NCBI RefSeq assembly: GCF_964340395.1
Contig: NC_135556.1
Location: 14,393,910 to 14,457,909, forward strand
From: Glandiceps talaboti
Taxonomy: Eukaryota; Hemichordata; Enteropneusta; Spengelidae
Direction: 5' to 3'
DNA length: 64,000 bases
How positions within the stretch are numbered: the first letter of the stretch is position 1; every line of letters begins with the position of its first letter. The notes beneath the pieces were generated by a model. The model made no database searches. It saw nothing but the letters and a program-made list of their open reading frames with translations, and was not told the DNA's origin. Positions 1 to 14,601 of this stretch are shown here, piece after piece. The translations under genes were made by a program, and so were the position numbers.

Positions 1-1458
1 GTGTAGCAGAAAACACCACAAGGTTGAGTGTATAAATACCCAGAGCACACCATCTAGCAGAAAAATGGACAACTATCTTAAAGTTCAAAAACCTAAATGT
101 TCTGTAAGTGTGCACTACCTGCAGCTGGTTCACAAATAAATACAGATATGCAGGTATCTCTAACACCTACAGGTCCTACATGGCAATTTGTGCAGTAAGT
201 GATAAAAATCAATATCACACCAGTTTTTACTACGCAGAGAGGTGTATAAATTTTGAAATGGGGTCAAACTGATTTGTGCTAGTGTTGCATACCGCTGGTA
301 ATTTGTAGTGGTCGTCCCCGCTACAACTTAGTTGAATCATACCTTCTAAATTTGGTGAATGGGGGATTGCCAAATAGCCGTGTGTACATGTATACACCCA
401 TTATAAAACCTCTCCCCGTCAAGGAATGAGAGTATACCTGCTATGAATGAATTACAAACTGAATAGGTCTTGGCATTGCATACTGCCAAACAATAGCAGG
501 GGTGATACTGGAAAGTTGCCAACAGCCACAACAATGACATGTGGCCAGCTTTGTCTTCTGATCCGGTGACTGTGGTAACACAATCTATCTAAGATATTTA
601 AATCTTACCCTGCAATTCAACCGCATTGTGTCAGATGCAATTTTAAAGTGATTTGTGGAAACACAAACATGTATCAATCGGGGGACATAACAGAGGACTA
701 TTGGCATTGTCCTGACAATTCACTGACAGATAGTTTTATTACACCTCGTATATGTTGGAAGATTAGAATTAAAAGTGGGCAAATCTTTAAATGAAGGGTT
801 ACAATCGTTTTCTGTTTGGTTGGAAACCAAGAAATGAGCACACATACCGAAGTGCCTCACATCACATACGCCCTACATTCTTTATCTGTTTGTTTTTGGA
901 GACACAAGTTGTCTACTATATTGTTCAATTTATACATGTATGTATCTGTGGTCTGTTACAGCTGTTCATTGTTACTCTTTACATCTGAAACTTGTCTGCA
1001 AATAGAGTGCATTCTGCATATCTACCGACTTATAAGTTACTCAGGGAGACTATAGACTAATGATTGTCATTTGTGCCAACAATACCGTAGATTAAAAACT
1101 GTTTCCTTTATCATATCGGATATTTGACTACTCAAATATTCAGGCCCCGGCCTGCAGAATTTAACAACTGGTAGTAGGGTGTTTTTCAGCAGCCTCACAT
1201 TCAAAAAAGATAGACTTGTTCATATATTGTCTCTTTCTGCATGCAAATTGAATACCTGCCATATTAAATGTTATGGTTTCAGGTGCCAGGTTATCATCAA
1301 AAAGTTGAAAATACCTTTGTCTTTTTTCTGATTCTTCATCAGTCTGTCTAGACAGACAGACTGACAGACAGACAGACAGACAGACAGACACACACACACA
1401 CACATACATACACACACATACATACATACAGACACAGACAGACAGACACATAGACACA

Positions 1459-1529
<71 letters not shown>

Positions 1530-1643
1530 TACACACCACCTGACGTGTGTGCTCTAGCTCACACATATATATAGCATATGATAATTCAATATTTGAGATA
1601 TATTTTGATGGATAACGTTTTTGTCATTGTATGCAACTTACAG
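1..1643 (+). other. Intron of CEP135 (left edge)
   Basis: I see no coding exon here. The only long open frames come from the AC/ACAG microsatellite at about 1353-1527. Because the exon at 1644 enters in phase 0 within the gene, this stretch should be intronic. Confidence 0.7.
1353..1527. repeat. AC/ACAG microsatellite
   Basis: An ACAG-rich stretch grades into a pure AC run of about 70 bp. It lies about 115 bp upstream of a CEP135 exon. Confidence 0.9.
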
Positions 1644-1794
1644 GAACATAAGAACACACTTCTTGACAAGGATACTTTAGCATCACAACTATCAATCAAA
1701 GAACAAGAATTGTATCAACTTAGAGATCTCTTAGACAGAGTCCAAGATGACAAGAAAAGGCTGGGTGAAAAAGTCAGCAAACTTACTACCAATG
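1644..1794 (+). CDS. CEP135: CEP135 in-window exon 1
   Basis: The acceptor is cttacag and the donor gtaagt. It encodes about 50 heptad-like residues starting EHKNTLLDKDTL and ends one base into a codon (G), completed by AA of the next exon to give the Glu of ERQLVLELE. It enters in phase 0, so an upstream coding exon must exist outside the window. Confidence 0.88.
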
Positions 1795-4700
1795 GTAAGT
1801 ATGGTTGAAATATTTTAAGAAACTGTTGTGACTTTTAATATTATTTAACAAAGACTATAGTGAACAACAGACACCCATACTGTCCAAGTAGTAGTGGGTG
1901 TACCTGGCAGTTACAAATGTCTGTATACTTTTAGCTAGAAAAATTCAGTCCTCATTTCGATGAATTTGCACCAGTTATTCTGAACAATAATTTATACAGT
2001 ATTTGTCTCTTACCTTACCTTTGACCTTTTTTCTCAATTTACTTAAAGCAGTGACTGCTAAACCCTCAAATGTCAGACCATTCCCATTGACCTGATTCAT
2101 CTAATAAATGACAGTAGAAGTAGTAGAGGAGGCCACTTAAAGTCATACATATACATTGATTGATATACAGTATATATATTATATGTCAACAAATTACAGT
2201 TTTTATTTCCTCTATCATTGTATTATATATCACTTCCCCACCAAAGTTATAGACTATTACTATGATATCATTCATACTGTCACAGTCTGTGTGAAATTTA
2301 CAAGGATTTCTTTAGTTTCATCAAATAGCTGGCTAGTTGTGAAATAAGTTCAAAATTCCAGCCATTCTTGTACTCTTACTTTTTCAATGCAAGGTTTTAC
2401 ATTCTTGGTTACCATGGTTATACAAATTTTACCCAGAATACAATGCATGTCAAATGATTATCTTTGACACATGGATAGGTCAATGGCTTCTCTAAGTTGA
2501 CCTCATTAAGTTGACCTCATTATTAAAGTTGACCTCATATTGAAATACCTGACATATGGTCAGATTGATATTGAATAAAGCCGGTCAAACCCTTTTTATG
2601 AACTTGATCCTGTATTCTGTCAAACCCTAATGCCTTTGATTTTATCTGAGTTCTAAAATGAATTATACTACCGGTACACATAATTGGGTCCTGAGTGTTT
2701 CTTCAATCTCGCCAAAAGAAATATGAATGTTCATCCAAGAAATGGAGTCCAGCATCTTTCAGAATTGTGTATATATCTGGTGTAACAGTAACCCATAGAT
2801 TTGTTATGATCCCAATATCTCAAGTTATCCAAACCTCACAACATTTGCCTTTGTTTTGGATAGTTTTAGATAGTAATACCACAGCAAGTCTCTCGGTCAC
2901 TGTAACAGTAGCCTGGAACCCATGCGGATGGGGATGGAAAACAAAAATTTTAAATCCCTATCCGTACGGATTCCAGGCTACTATAACAGTGATGCAGTAA
3001 AAGACAATGATATTTGAAAACCTGCATAGTTAGTAGTAAATCAAATGCTAGTCAGAATTGCATGACTTTAGACAACAATATTTGAACTGAGTAAAGGAAA
3101 TGAAAATAGTCATGATAGATGTGTATTCATGTCTGTAATGAAAGTGAAGTAGTACTAACTGACACTAAATATCAGGAAGGTGACATTACTTTACACAGGA
3201 AATATGACACCCTCATTTGAGGAATAAACAGTTGAAATTGTCAATTTCCCCTTGCAGAACGTCAATTGGTACTAGAACTGGAAAGACTTCGGTTGTCTCC
3301 TATCAAGCGTAGCAAGTCACCATCAAGAGTGGAGGCTGTGATGCGAAAACTGGAAGAAGAGAGAGATTATTTCAAAGGAGAGGTTGAAGTGTTACAGAAG
3401 ATCTTAAAAGATAGAACTCTGTCTTCCCCATCAAGAGCCTCATCTAGAGGCAGAAGTCCCAAGAAAAGTACTCCTACCAAACGATCTACCTCAGCCAGTC
3501 CTTGCAGAGCCAAGTCACCTTGTAGGGTTAGCAGGGTAAGTCACAAACTCTCAACTATAACCATTTAGTATTTTGATGTTTATTCCAGCTATGTGGTAAC
3601 TCATTCAGTCGTTGTTCTTCATGTGCCCAGGCACTGAAATTTTAAATCTGCTGCAGACATCCTGCAACTACACCAGGGATTGTGCTGGTGTTTGATGGAG
3701 AAGAGGATGGATTTTAGTGTGAATAGCAGTGTAGAGGGATTGGTGTGTATGTGTGTTGGAAGAACAACTTTGAATACCAAATTTAATATCAAAGTTATAC
3801 TCTGACTAAAATACCGTTCTGCATATGTGTGATCACTGTGTTATGTAAAACAATTTGTACAGTATAGTCTTGCTTTATCACAGTTACACACCAGCAACAT
3901 CTTTACAACAAAAACACTCTTTATGGAGTCCTGATTTTTGTCTTATATGACACTTGTCCGTTTTCCTGTCTACAGACTTCGGCTCACTATGAAACCATCA
4001 TCCGAGTTCTGGAAGATGAAAGAGACTTTTACAAAAGAGAATATGAAATGTTGCGAGCTCTGAGAATAAGACCTAGCAGTCCTTCAAGAATTGGATCTCC
4101 ACCTACAAGAGACAGAGTAAGCTAACTTACAACATTTTCCGTACAAATTGAAATACTTACTATGTATCCATCTTTCACATACATATACTAACTTTGTAGA
4201 ACTAGGTGAATATGATGATAGGGGACATGTGTAGAAGATTGTCCACCATACCCATTGCAGACAATCCAAATCAAGTTTGTGCTAGGTAATTTAGCACTAT
4301 TCTCATTCCTAACCCTAACTCTGTAGTTTTAATACAAATATGCATCCAGTTTGTAGTCAGTTCATTGTTCAACAGTCTTGCGGATGATACACAGGGCTCA
4401 AAATTTGCATTCATCCAAAGCACATGGACTCATATGGACACCAAATTTATAAGGTGATAGATATTGTGATAGCGCAATGGAAATCAATAGAAAGTTGTAG
4501 CTGAAACAGTTCACTTCGCTTACTGTAATCTGACTACCCAGCATCAGATAGAATGTTTAAGAAGCTGGTAATGATATAAAGTGTTATTTTGAGATTTTTC
4601 AAATTTCCTTGGGCATAATGATAAGTCTTTGTCCATGTTTATTTCTAGGATATTGATGAAGAAACAGAGATGCTTCGTTTGAAACGTGAACGAGATGAAC

Positions 4701-5486
4701 TTCAGGCTTTACTGGATAAATTTGAAAGACACATGGCAGAGGTAAACCCTCAACTTTATATAAGAAACTATCAAGAACATAACGTTAGCTTTCCTTGTGA
4801 CTGATAGACGTTCAAGTTCACAGTCTACGTAGAGGTTATGTTGCAGTCTCTACAGCAGTTGAAGAAATAGAATTCTGTATAACTTGTAATTTACCCTTTC
4901 CCTTTCCCAGTGATTAGCACCTTAATAACCATAAAACTCAGTTCTAACCATGTGAGATATGTAGATATGCATTTTCACCATGCACGTTGCTGCTTCTCCT
5001 TACCTTATCTGATTGATAGGCTAGATGTATGGCAAACAAAAAGCAAACTAACCACAAACCAAAAACAAGACATAAGTGCATTGTTTGTCATTCTATCAAT
5101 TATGTACTTATCTTGGACTGTAAGACACGAAAACCGTCATACTGCTCTATCGGCTAAGTACAGAGATTAGACTGGTTAAAGGTGAATGATGCAACTTTTT
5201 GACTATATTTATCTATTCATTTATTTATATACCTAATATGTAATCTTATTGATGTAATATATGTCAGAATGTTTACTGGATTGATTGTATTAGTTAACAA
5301 TATGAACTGTGTGTATATGTAGTGTCAAGTAGGTACAAAGTTTGACTTGAATGACCACCACCCTTGCCTGTTATTCCTCCCAGATTGTATATGTATGCAT
5401 GGCAATTGACTTTAGTAGAATTTATATGTTGTTGTCAGTGTTGTCGTTGTCGTTGTTGTTGTCATCGTCGTCGTCGTCATCGTCGT

Positions 5487-5531
<45 letters not shown>

Positions 5532-8500
5532 GACATTCATGCATGGTATGTGCCATCCTTTCCTCTAGATCCAGAGCAATGTTAAGGTGTTGACAGCTGA
5601 GAGAGATAAGACAAATATGCTGTATGAACAGGTAAATGGATGAATGAATAAAATCATCATCATTTTCACTCAAGAGTTGGGAGTAAGCCTCTAGTGTGAC
5701 CATAGAGAGAGAGAGTGGAGTTTCCTATTTCTTGAATTCTGCTTGCAGATTTGATACAAGATGTAATCTGGTCTTTGAGGCCAAGTATCCTATCTCTGAG
5801 GCCTTTTTTAAAAAAAGCCAAAACTAAGAAATGAACAAATATTTGGTTTTGAATTTTAAAGAATGACTCACTAAACAGATTTTAAGGAGAATAATCTTCA
5901 TTATTCAATTGACATGACATGTTTATTTACTCTGATCTCATCTTAAAGGGACACAGGCCAAGTTTAGACGGTTTTTGGATTTGGTGGTTGAAATGAAATA
6001 CTTACGTAAAACCATCACGAAACTAATAAAGTATAGTGTTTACAACGATTCATGACTTCGATGTAGTTAAATATCATCTTCTGACGCTGCTAGCACAGCT
6101 AAAAGATTTGCGACAAATCGCCGGCGGCAAAACCTTGCAGCCATCTTACCATTGTACATTCAGAGAATTTGAATGTTATCACGTGATAACGACAACAAAC
6201 TTCCGTGACGTCAAGATGGTAATTTATGCTGTGACCCATGACCCTCTTGAAAAACAATGGAAGCTGCTGACCTTGCCGACGCAATGTAAGTGTGGTGAAT
6301 TTTCTCTCTACGGATCTAGGTTTCTGTCCATTCTTATATTTTATCTTGTATGACTCAGTATTGTTCGTTTTATTCTTTATTTTCTCATGGGGTTTGCAAA
6401 GAAAAACAACGAGCGTAGGATCGAGAGCGACGTAGCGAAAGCGCTACGTGTGTGTTGTTCGCGCTAGCTGTCAGTGTCAGCTGGTCGATTACTTCATAGA
6501 CACAATTTGTTTATCTTTAGTTACAACTTACATGTAATTGTGGCGTCCACCTCGACGGCCGCATTCGCGCAGATGTAAATCTATTTTGGCATAGCTAGCA
6601 TTGGGGAAATTTACATGTGATTGACTGATAAGTACAAAGCTAGAAGCTGTTCACAGCCTGTTATTTGGGCATAGGCACCAGACGTGTTGTGAAACCTCAT
6701 TACCCATAGTTATTTTCTTCAAGTGTACAATGAATATGTTCATAATGTCTGGACTTTGATTTCTTCACTTCTGAGAGTAGTTCAAATTGGTCCAAATAAA
6801 ATGGGATTTGTAGGTATATAAGCAGAATTCAATAATTTATTTATGTAGGTAGTTTTTTTTTTATGGGGGTGAGGCTGTTGGAGAGTCAGTTATGGGGGCA
6901 AATATATCAGATGGGGGTGGGGGAACAACAGATTTTGGAGACTGCACACCTGGCAGAAATAATTACAACACAGATAAGTTGATAAATATTTATTATATTA
7001 TCTGTACAATGTCTTGCATATTTACTGTGTAAAAATAGAAAATAACAATAGTGTACAACATTTTTACATTTGAACCCTTTTTACCATTCTTTTATCTAGG
7101 CAACCTGGCACCATGGGCAGCAGTATAAAAGGCAAAGTCACGGATGGAAATAATCAATGCAAATCAACGGTCTGTGTTTGAGCCACATGTTCAATGACAA
7201 AACAGACTTAACAAACTGCTCACTCAGTAAACTCTCACTAAGTATGGTGAGCAACAATGACCAAAGGTTTGCATAATTATTTGTCAGCATATGCCAACCA
7301 ACTGAAAGTGAAATGTGCTACTGTAGTATGCAGCTAGGATTCTACATATCAAACATGCTGCTATGAATTCATTACATTTTTAAAGTGAAATATTTTCATA
7401 GGTCTACACAGACCAATGGTATATAATATTGTCTGATTCTTGAAGTGAACACAATCAATGTTTATGCAGTGCATATATATTTTAGTTTTATATGGTAAAC
7501 CACATAGCATCATAAGACTTAAAATAAAGAGAAATACACTTTCACTGCTAATGTACAATGATTGCTATCAATGACTGTTAGTTTTGATGATGTCTCCTTT
7601 AAAATCATTGATGGACAGCCTATGAAACCCCATACATACATACATACATACATACATGCACACAAACATTACCCTTACCTGTCATGTAGGTTGTATGAAT
7701 AAATTTATTGTGATTACTATTAAATCTTACTTTTCGTGTCTCTAGTGTGTGTGTATGTACGTACGTACGTACATGTATGTATGTATGTATGTATGTATGC
7801 ATGTATGTATGTATGTATGTGTGTATGTGTGTATGTATGTTTGCACATGTAATCAGTTGTACTATTTGTATGACTGACAGTAATTACTAAAGAAGATATG
7901 TCAATATAGTGCGAAAAGGTATCATTCTTTGGCAATTGCAAGGGGTGGGCCAGAGGAATTGGTCATGTTTTTGAAGCCTGTCCAAAGGGGATGTTCACAT
8001 CTTAGAAACCCATGCCCATCCGTTGACTCATTATTTATTGTAAAATGCACTCTGCACTATTTCAAACAAAGTCTACAATTCTGAGAGAAACAACACATAT
8101 CCCTTCAAATGAAGAGTAGTATATAAACGATGGAATCACACACACTTCCCTATATACAATGCACTCGAGACATAACTTTTTGAAAGTCTGAAAGTCAAGA
8201 CTTTTTGAGGTCTGAAAGTCCCCATGTATTGTCTATGGAAATAGTGCCAAAGCCATAAGTTTAAATATTACATATTACAAGTAAACTGATGGAACTGAGC
8301 TTTTTTGCATAAACAATACATGGGGACTTTCAGACCTCAACAAGTCTTGACTTTCAAAACGTTATGTCTTGAGTGTATTGTATACAGGCTGAATACAAGC
8401 TTTTTTAGAAAGGCTAAGTAGAACTTGTAGAGGGTCACGTTGGGAAAAGTCCCGGCCAGCAGATATTAGAGTGATATGAAATGGACATGGAAACAAATGA

Positions 8501-11500
8501 AGGCCAAGGGGAAGAATAAACAAACAGTAGTGTTTACAGCTCCACTGACTCGAGAGGATGATTATGATGATGATGATGATCATCATCATCATCATCATCA
8601 TGTTGTTGATGGTGATGGTGATGATGATAATGATGTTGTTGTTGTTGTTGTCCTCAATGTATTGAATGACAGTAATAGTGACACTAAGGAAAGTAACACT
8701 GAGAGTAGTGAAGAAAGCAACCCACAAAGTGGTACTGAGATTTCAGCGTTATTACAGGTTACTCTTTCGAGAAGAGTGTGTACCACATGGAAATCACGAT
8801 ATACATTATAACCAAAGAATATTGTACCAGTAAGTTTGGTAATACCTGTGCATGGCAGAAATATGTCACATTCATTAAAGGGATAGTATCTGTAACTTGA
8901 TGATCTTGTTTCAATATTTTCGTTCTGTGTGTCAATTGCAGTTTCTTGTTCTACTCTTTAAAACATGCTGAAATACCCTGTATTTGGCTTGTCAACACAG
9001 CCTGTATATGTGTAAAGTGCACTGTTATTGTTGATAGTTTCAGTCCAGACTAAAATTCACCTTGTAAAATATAACAGTTTGTACATATACAGGTTGTGTT
9101 TACAAGTGCTTGCCAAAGACAGGAGTGTTTCAATGTGTGTTATGGAGTAGAACAAGAAACTAAAAACTGTAGTTGATACACAGAACAAAACATACTGAAA
9201 AAAATCATTAAATGTTACAGCTACTACATCCACATAATTTCCATCCATCTATCAGTGAATTTGTCATTTTGAGATGGGGAGGTCAGATTTTAGTACTTTG
9301 GCTTGACAGGGGGTCACATTTTACAGCTCAGACATACCCTAAACCCCCCCCCCCCCCCCGGGAATTACTGAAGGCTCCCTTACATTTGTTTTGTAGCAAA
9401 TGGTTCCCTTGGTACTATTCACTAGGTTATCCAATCAAATCAAACTGCTGTGCCTGAGCATTGCACTACAGCTTTCCAGGAACTCTTGAAACAACTTTTT
9501 TTGAAGGTTTTGGATATTGCAGATACTTCATGTTCATGAAAGTCATATAAGTTTAGTGGTATCTAGACACATGTTGCTCCACCAGAAGAGATGTGGGAGG
9601 TGGAGTTACTGGTGCTAGATGTGTTGATATTCTCCTTGGATCAGTTGGCTCAAGTTCTCTCTTGTGTTGCATTCCCCTTTTTTCTTCCAACCGTGTTTGT
9701 AGAATGGATTTTTTCAAGGCTGTATAATGTGGATACGTTTTCTGTTCTTTCACTGTTTTCGTAGACCATGTGCTGCTCTTTTTATTGTAGCCTCTATGAT
9801 ACCTTCAAGATAGAATTAAGAAAGATATATTTTGTAAAACAGAGATTTTGCAAAACGATTCACAAAATGAGTTCTCTGCTAGAGGATTGTTCATCTGTTG
9901 TTGCATAATGACACATGGTATGTTCTTCTGATTTACCCTGCAATTTGAATTAACAGTCTACATATATAACAGTCTATATATCCATTCATCATAGGTTGTT
10001 GCCTTTTGGCAACAGTACCAGAAATGATTCACAATAGAGTTTGCCCACTTTAGCAGTACTTTACAATTCTTTTTTTGCCCAGCCTGATTGAAAAAAAGAG
10101 AGTATATGCCTTATTGTCTCAAAGAATATAGACCACCTGTTAGTCTTATTTATATTTACATTTACATATAAACAAAAAAATATCCTAGTGTAGGTGTCAT
10201 GATGATAATAATGTTCGACTGCTTGTTGTTCCTACTTGATGGGTTTTTTTTTCAAATTGTTACCACACAGTTAGATTTTGATTAATACAGAGAAAACATC
10301 TCCTTACCTTTACAATTTTCTTGGTCATATTCTTTGCAGCATGCCAAATATCATGTGAATGTTTGACATCAGGGTAGTCATTTTCTGCAGTTAGAAATGT
10401 AGATACAAATGGATAAGTTTCATCCTGATGCCAAATATGATTTACAGACCATTATGGCCACAAGGGTTTCACTGTCACTTTAATTGTGAGTGATTTTATA
10501 GAACAAAGACTATAAATCATTAATACAGAGGAATATTTCAGTAGTAAACAAGTCATTGAGAATGACACAGTCTCTGTTATGATTGGGTTTTAAGGAACTG
10601 TCAGTTTATGTTGTCATTTTCTTGTATCACTACTCTGATCACGCAACAATACTTGTGAACCTAAATCAAACAGACTTAGATATGTTGTGTCTGCTCTTTG
10701 GACATGGAACATGCTTACTCATGTTGTGTCTCCTCGGACATGGGACAGGCCTAGTCTTCAAGATGACGTGATGGAATAAACCATTCAACAATAAAGGATG
10801 GGTCAGATAAAGGGGGGGGGGGGGACCTGTTCAAGCATGTCTGAGTTATGGCTTTGGACATGAAAAATTTGCAAACAAAATGGCTGCTAGGTGGCCATAT
10901 TGGATTGTATCATGACAACAATGAATATGCACATGTATGTCATAGAACACTGTCCTAATACCAACTTTGAATGAGATCTGTTCAAACATGTCTGAGTTAT
11001 GGCTTTAGACAGGGAAAATTTGCAAACAAAATGGCTGCTATATGCAGCAATATTGGATCGTATCATGAAACAAATTGACGTGCATATGTATGCCATTGTA
11101 TGTTGTCCTGCACCAAGTTTGAAAAAAAATCGGCCCAGGCATCTCAAGGAAACGGTTCTGGATGGACGCACGCACCCCCCACGTCCCGGACTTCGTCCGT
11201 TGCGGACTAACAAGGGTACGTTCAAGTGACAACCATCCCCCTGAGTAGCACATTAACTCTTGACCATCTGTCATCATATAAGTCATATAGAAATCTATCA
11301 ATCACAGCATAGAAGTGAGAAAACTACATGTGTGAAAACTAGATGTATATACAGGAGTACTCTTTGTAGATCAACATATGTACTGTATTAACCTTTTGGG
11401 AAGTCCTGATAGTTGAATATTCAGAATGACCATTACAGATTCTGCTCCACCTGTGGATATTTGTTTGTTTCAAACTTTAATGGCAAAAGTCCTTTGGCAA

Positions 11501-14500
11501 GGTTTGAACCATGACTCTGTCCCATCAATCCACCTGGAAGTGAGTGAGGACCTGATTGGGTGGAGGTTGTCATAGGGACAATGACATGTATTGTATGTTT
11601 CTGTGACTGGGGAAATAATTACTAATTTAAGAAAATAGAATACTACTTACTCATTACTGATGCTATCTGAATATGGGCATCTGTGACCACTTCATTTCAA
11701 CTCTCTTTTCTTCTAACTGGTCAATACTTTCTTGAAAACAAGCTTTCTCCAAAACAGTAGATTTCCTATCAGTGGCCCTTTTGTCTTTAGTTAGAATGGA
11801 TAATATCTTCTTTGTTACATTTTCCATAAATGTATAAGTACAATATTGGGCACAATATCCCGGTGAGTCCATCCTTCCATCACCTATTATCAAGATTAAA
11901 TGGTTGATAATAAACAAGAACTGCGCAGATTTTTCATGAAGAGAGTGGGTTTGAAAGGGGACGCTAAACACAAATTATGTTCAAGTCATACATCAACTCA
12001 ATAGCAAACTATAATGAGTTCAACAAAACAACTAACATATATTAGGTTTAGAGTATTGTACATAGATGATTCACTACACCTACAGACAGCACTATTGAAC
12101 CTCGGTTCAGTTGTGCTAACAAGTGATGCAAGCACCAGAATTTGTGATTGTGTGCATTCCATTTATTGTGCATGAAATGTACGTGCACACAAGAGCAAGC
12201 TTGGGTCATAAAAAGAAAGCTTGTATCTCAAAATAATTGAGTATTATGCATAATGATACATGTGAATTTCATATGACAAATATAGCTACTCTACTGAACA
12301 AACTTGATACTTGCATCTTCAGGAACTGATGTACATCTTAAAATTCCTATAAATATCAAAAACGAATGAGTGCACTTACCAAGTAGAACCAGTCTTTCAC
12401 CCTCAAATGATGCACATAGCTCTAACTGGTGTTCCTTCCAAAACTTGTCTATGCATGGTACAAGGCAGGTTCTTTGTATTCTGTTGAATGTGGTCTGACA
12501 CAATAACTTCAGAGAGAGCACCTTGGCAAACCTATCAATTTTTGCATAGTTGTTGCCTGACAACAATATTGCTGCTGCTGTCATTAGATCTCCACTATGT
12601 AACCTGCTATTCAGAACTGGTTGCGAGCACCATTTGTATTCGAGGTGTCCGGCTGGACATGTCTGAATATAAATAACAAATTGCAATATGTATTACAACT
12701 AGGTACATTTAAAAAGTCAGGATGGTGTAACCATTGGCAAATATACAACCTAAAACTTAAAACTGATCAACGGATCTAATCACATTCTTCATCCAAGGAG
12801 CTAAATTTTCTGTAATGTGATAGCATATCTTCTATTGCAAATATTATCTTGTGGTAAGGTAAGAATCACAATAGAACTTTTTTTTGGCACATGGTAACAG
12901 AATACAGAACACATAGTACATATCTTCATCCTTTTGGTACCAAGCATTCATAATATCAGTAAAATGAGAAGCAGTATAGTGTACAATTTTAGATGAAGTT
13001 CAAGATCTTAGATTGTAATTTCATAAAACAAGCAGCTCTCATCATACATGATACATATTTAATAACTTGAGTAGAGTAGAGTACTAATAAGCTATACTTA
13101 CCCATTTAAGGTACAAGGCTGAACCAACAAATTGAGATGAAACTGAAAGCTTCCCATTACATTCCTTGGAAGTACAAATAGTACTTATTTTACAATTGGC
13201 CAAAACAAGTAGTTGTTGCAGATACACAAGACAGGCTGTGTCATTTTAAGGAGATGTTCTTGATCTTCTTCGCTACGTATTCTCTGAAAACCGGGCACTT
13301 GGCACTCTTCTGGGTCATCCATTTCAGGGCACTCTTCACTTTCATCATCATTGTCACTATTATCATTGTCACTATCATCCCCATCATCAAGAGTGGGGTG
13401 GATCTGTAGTTCATCACCGCTGTAAAGTATTATTATGACTATTATTCATTCATAACACACCTTAAACAATATTTTAATGACTTTCGAATTTGTTGAGACA
13501 AAATGGCTAATGAGTGAATTCATTTCAGTAATTCATGCTATTATAAATATTCATAACAGACACGCCATTTGTTATGCACTGACACACCAGAAAATACTAG
13601 AAACCCCAGATTTTTTGTTGAATAACAACAATACCTTACCGATCTGATTCACTTGCTGCAGAAATTTCAGAAACGTCAGGACCACTTAATTCCTTCATTG
13701 CACCCATGTAATAGCTGTGAATTGGGGTTGAAGTGGTGGTGGTAATTATTTGTTCAGTAACTTTACACCGCTGTCCAAGAGACCTGAAAAGCATGTGAAA
13801 CAATACAACTTTAAACTTTTATACAATATATATGTATATGTTATTTTTAATATTACTGAACCTTTTGCGTGTATTTAAATTCAACAAATTCAGGGTGAGT
13901 TGCAGCACTGGTACATACATACAATTAGTTTCTAGCCAATGGAATGCCAAGAGTTCAAATCAAGTTCACAGTGAAAGCTAAAAGTTAAAATATTTACATC
14001 AGCTGTGGACCCGCTTCATCATCTTGTTGCCTTGCGGTAAATGCTGGGTCTTCCATCATTGTAGCATGATGTGATGTACTTGGCAGTGGCTCACCACTTC
14101 TACACTCCTGATGATCATGATACCTACCGGATAATGTAAAAACACTTGATTACAATACTGCAGTACATGAAATTGCATTACTATTAGACTTACTTAAGTC
14201 TTCTGGCTTTGCTAAATTCTCATTATTTTGCAGTGCTAACTTGATTAGTCAAAGCAGTACTGGTAAAAAACAGGAGTCACAGACAGTGAGTAGGTTTTAG
14301 GTATTGTGTAATCATCAAGAAGGGGTTATAAATTGGAATTTAAGGCATTGATTGCTGATGTCATAGCTACACAAACTAATTTATCCATTCTAATATAAAA
14401 TAATGGCAGTCAAAGAAGCTGTGACTAATAAGTATGTACAAGTACACTATCTGTACATTTAATTCATGTGAAGAACATACCACTTGACAGATGCTTTCCA

Positions 14501-14548
14501 AATAAAACTGAAACATGCAGTCACAATATTGACATTGAATTCATAAAT

Positions 14549-14601
<53 letters not shown>

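Noticed and set aside
1161-1566. Cys/Val-rich open frames on the minus strand
   Set aside because: They are translations of the AC/ACAG microsatellite with no other coding signal.
10999-11301. Open frames on both strands around 11.0-11.3 kb
   Set aside because: They lie in the dispersed mosaic repeat inside a transposase intron and match no protein.
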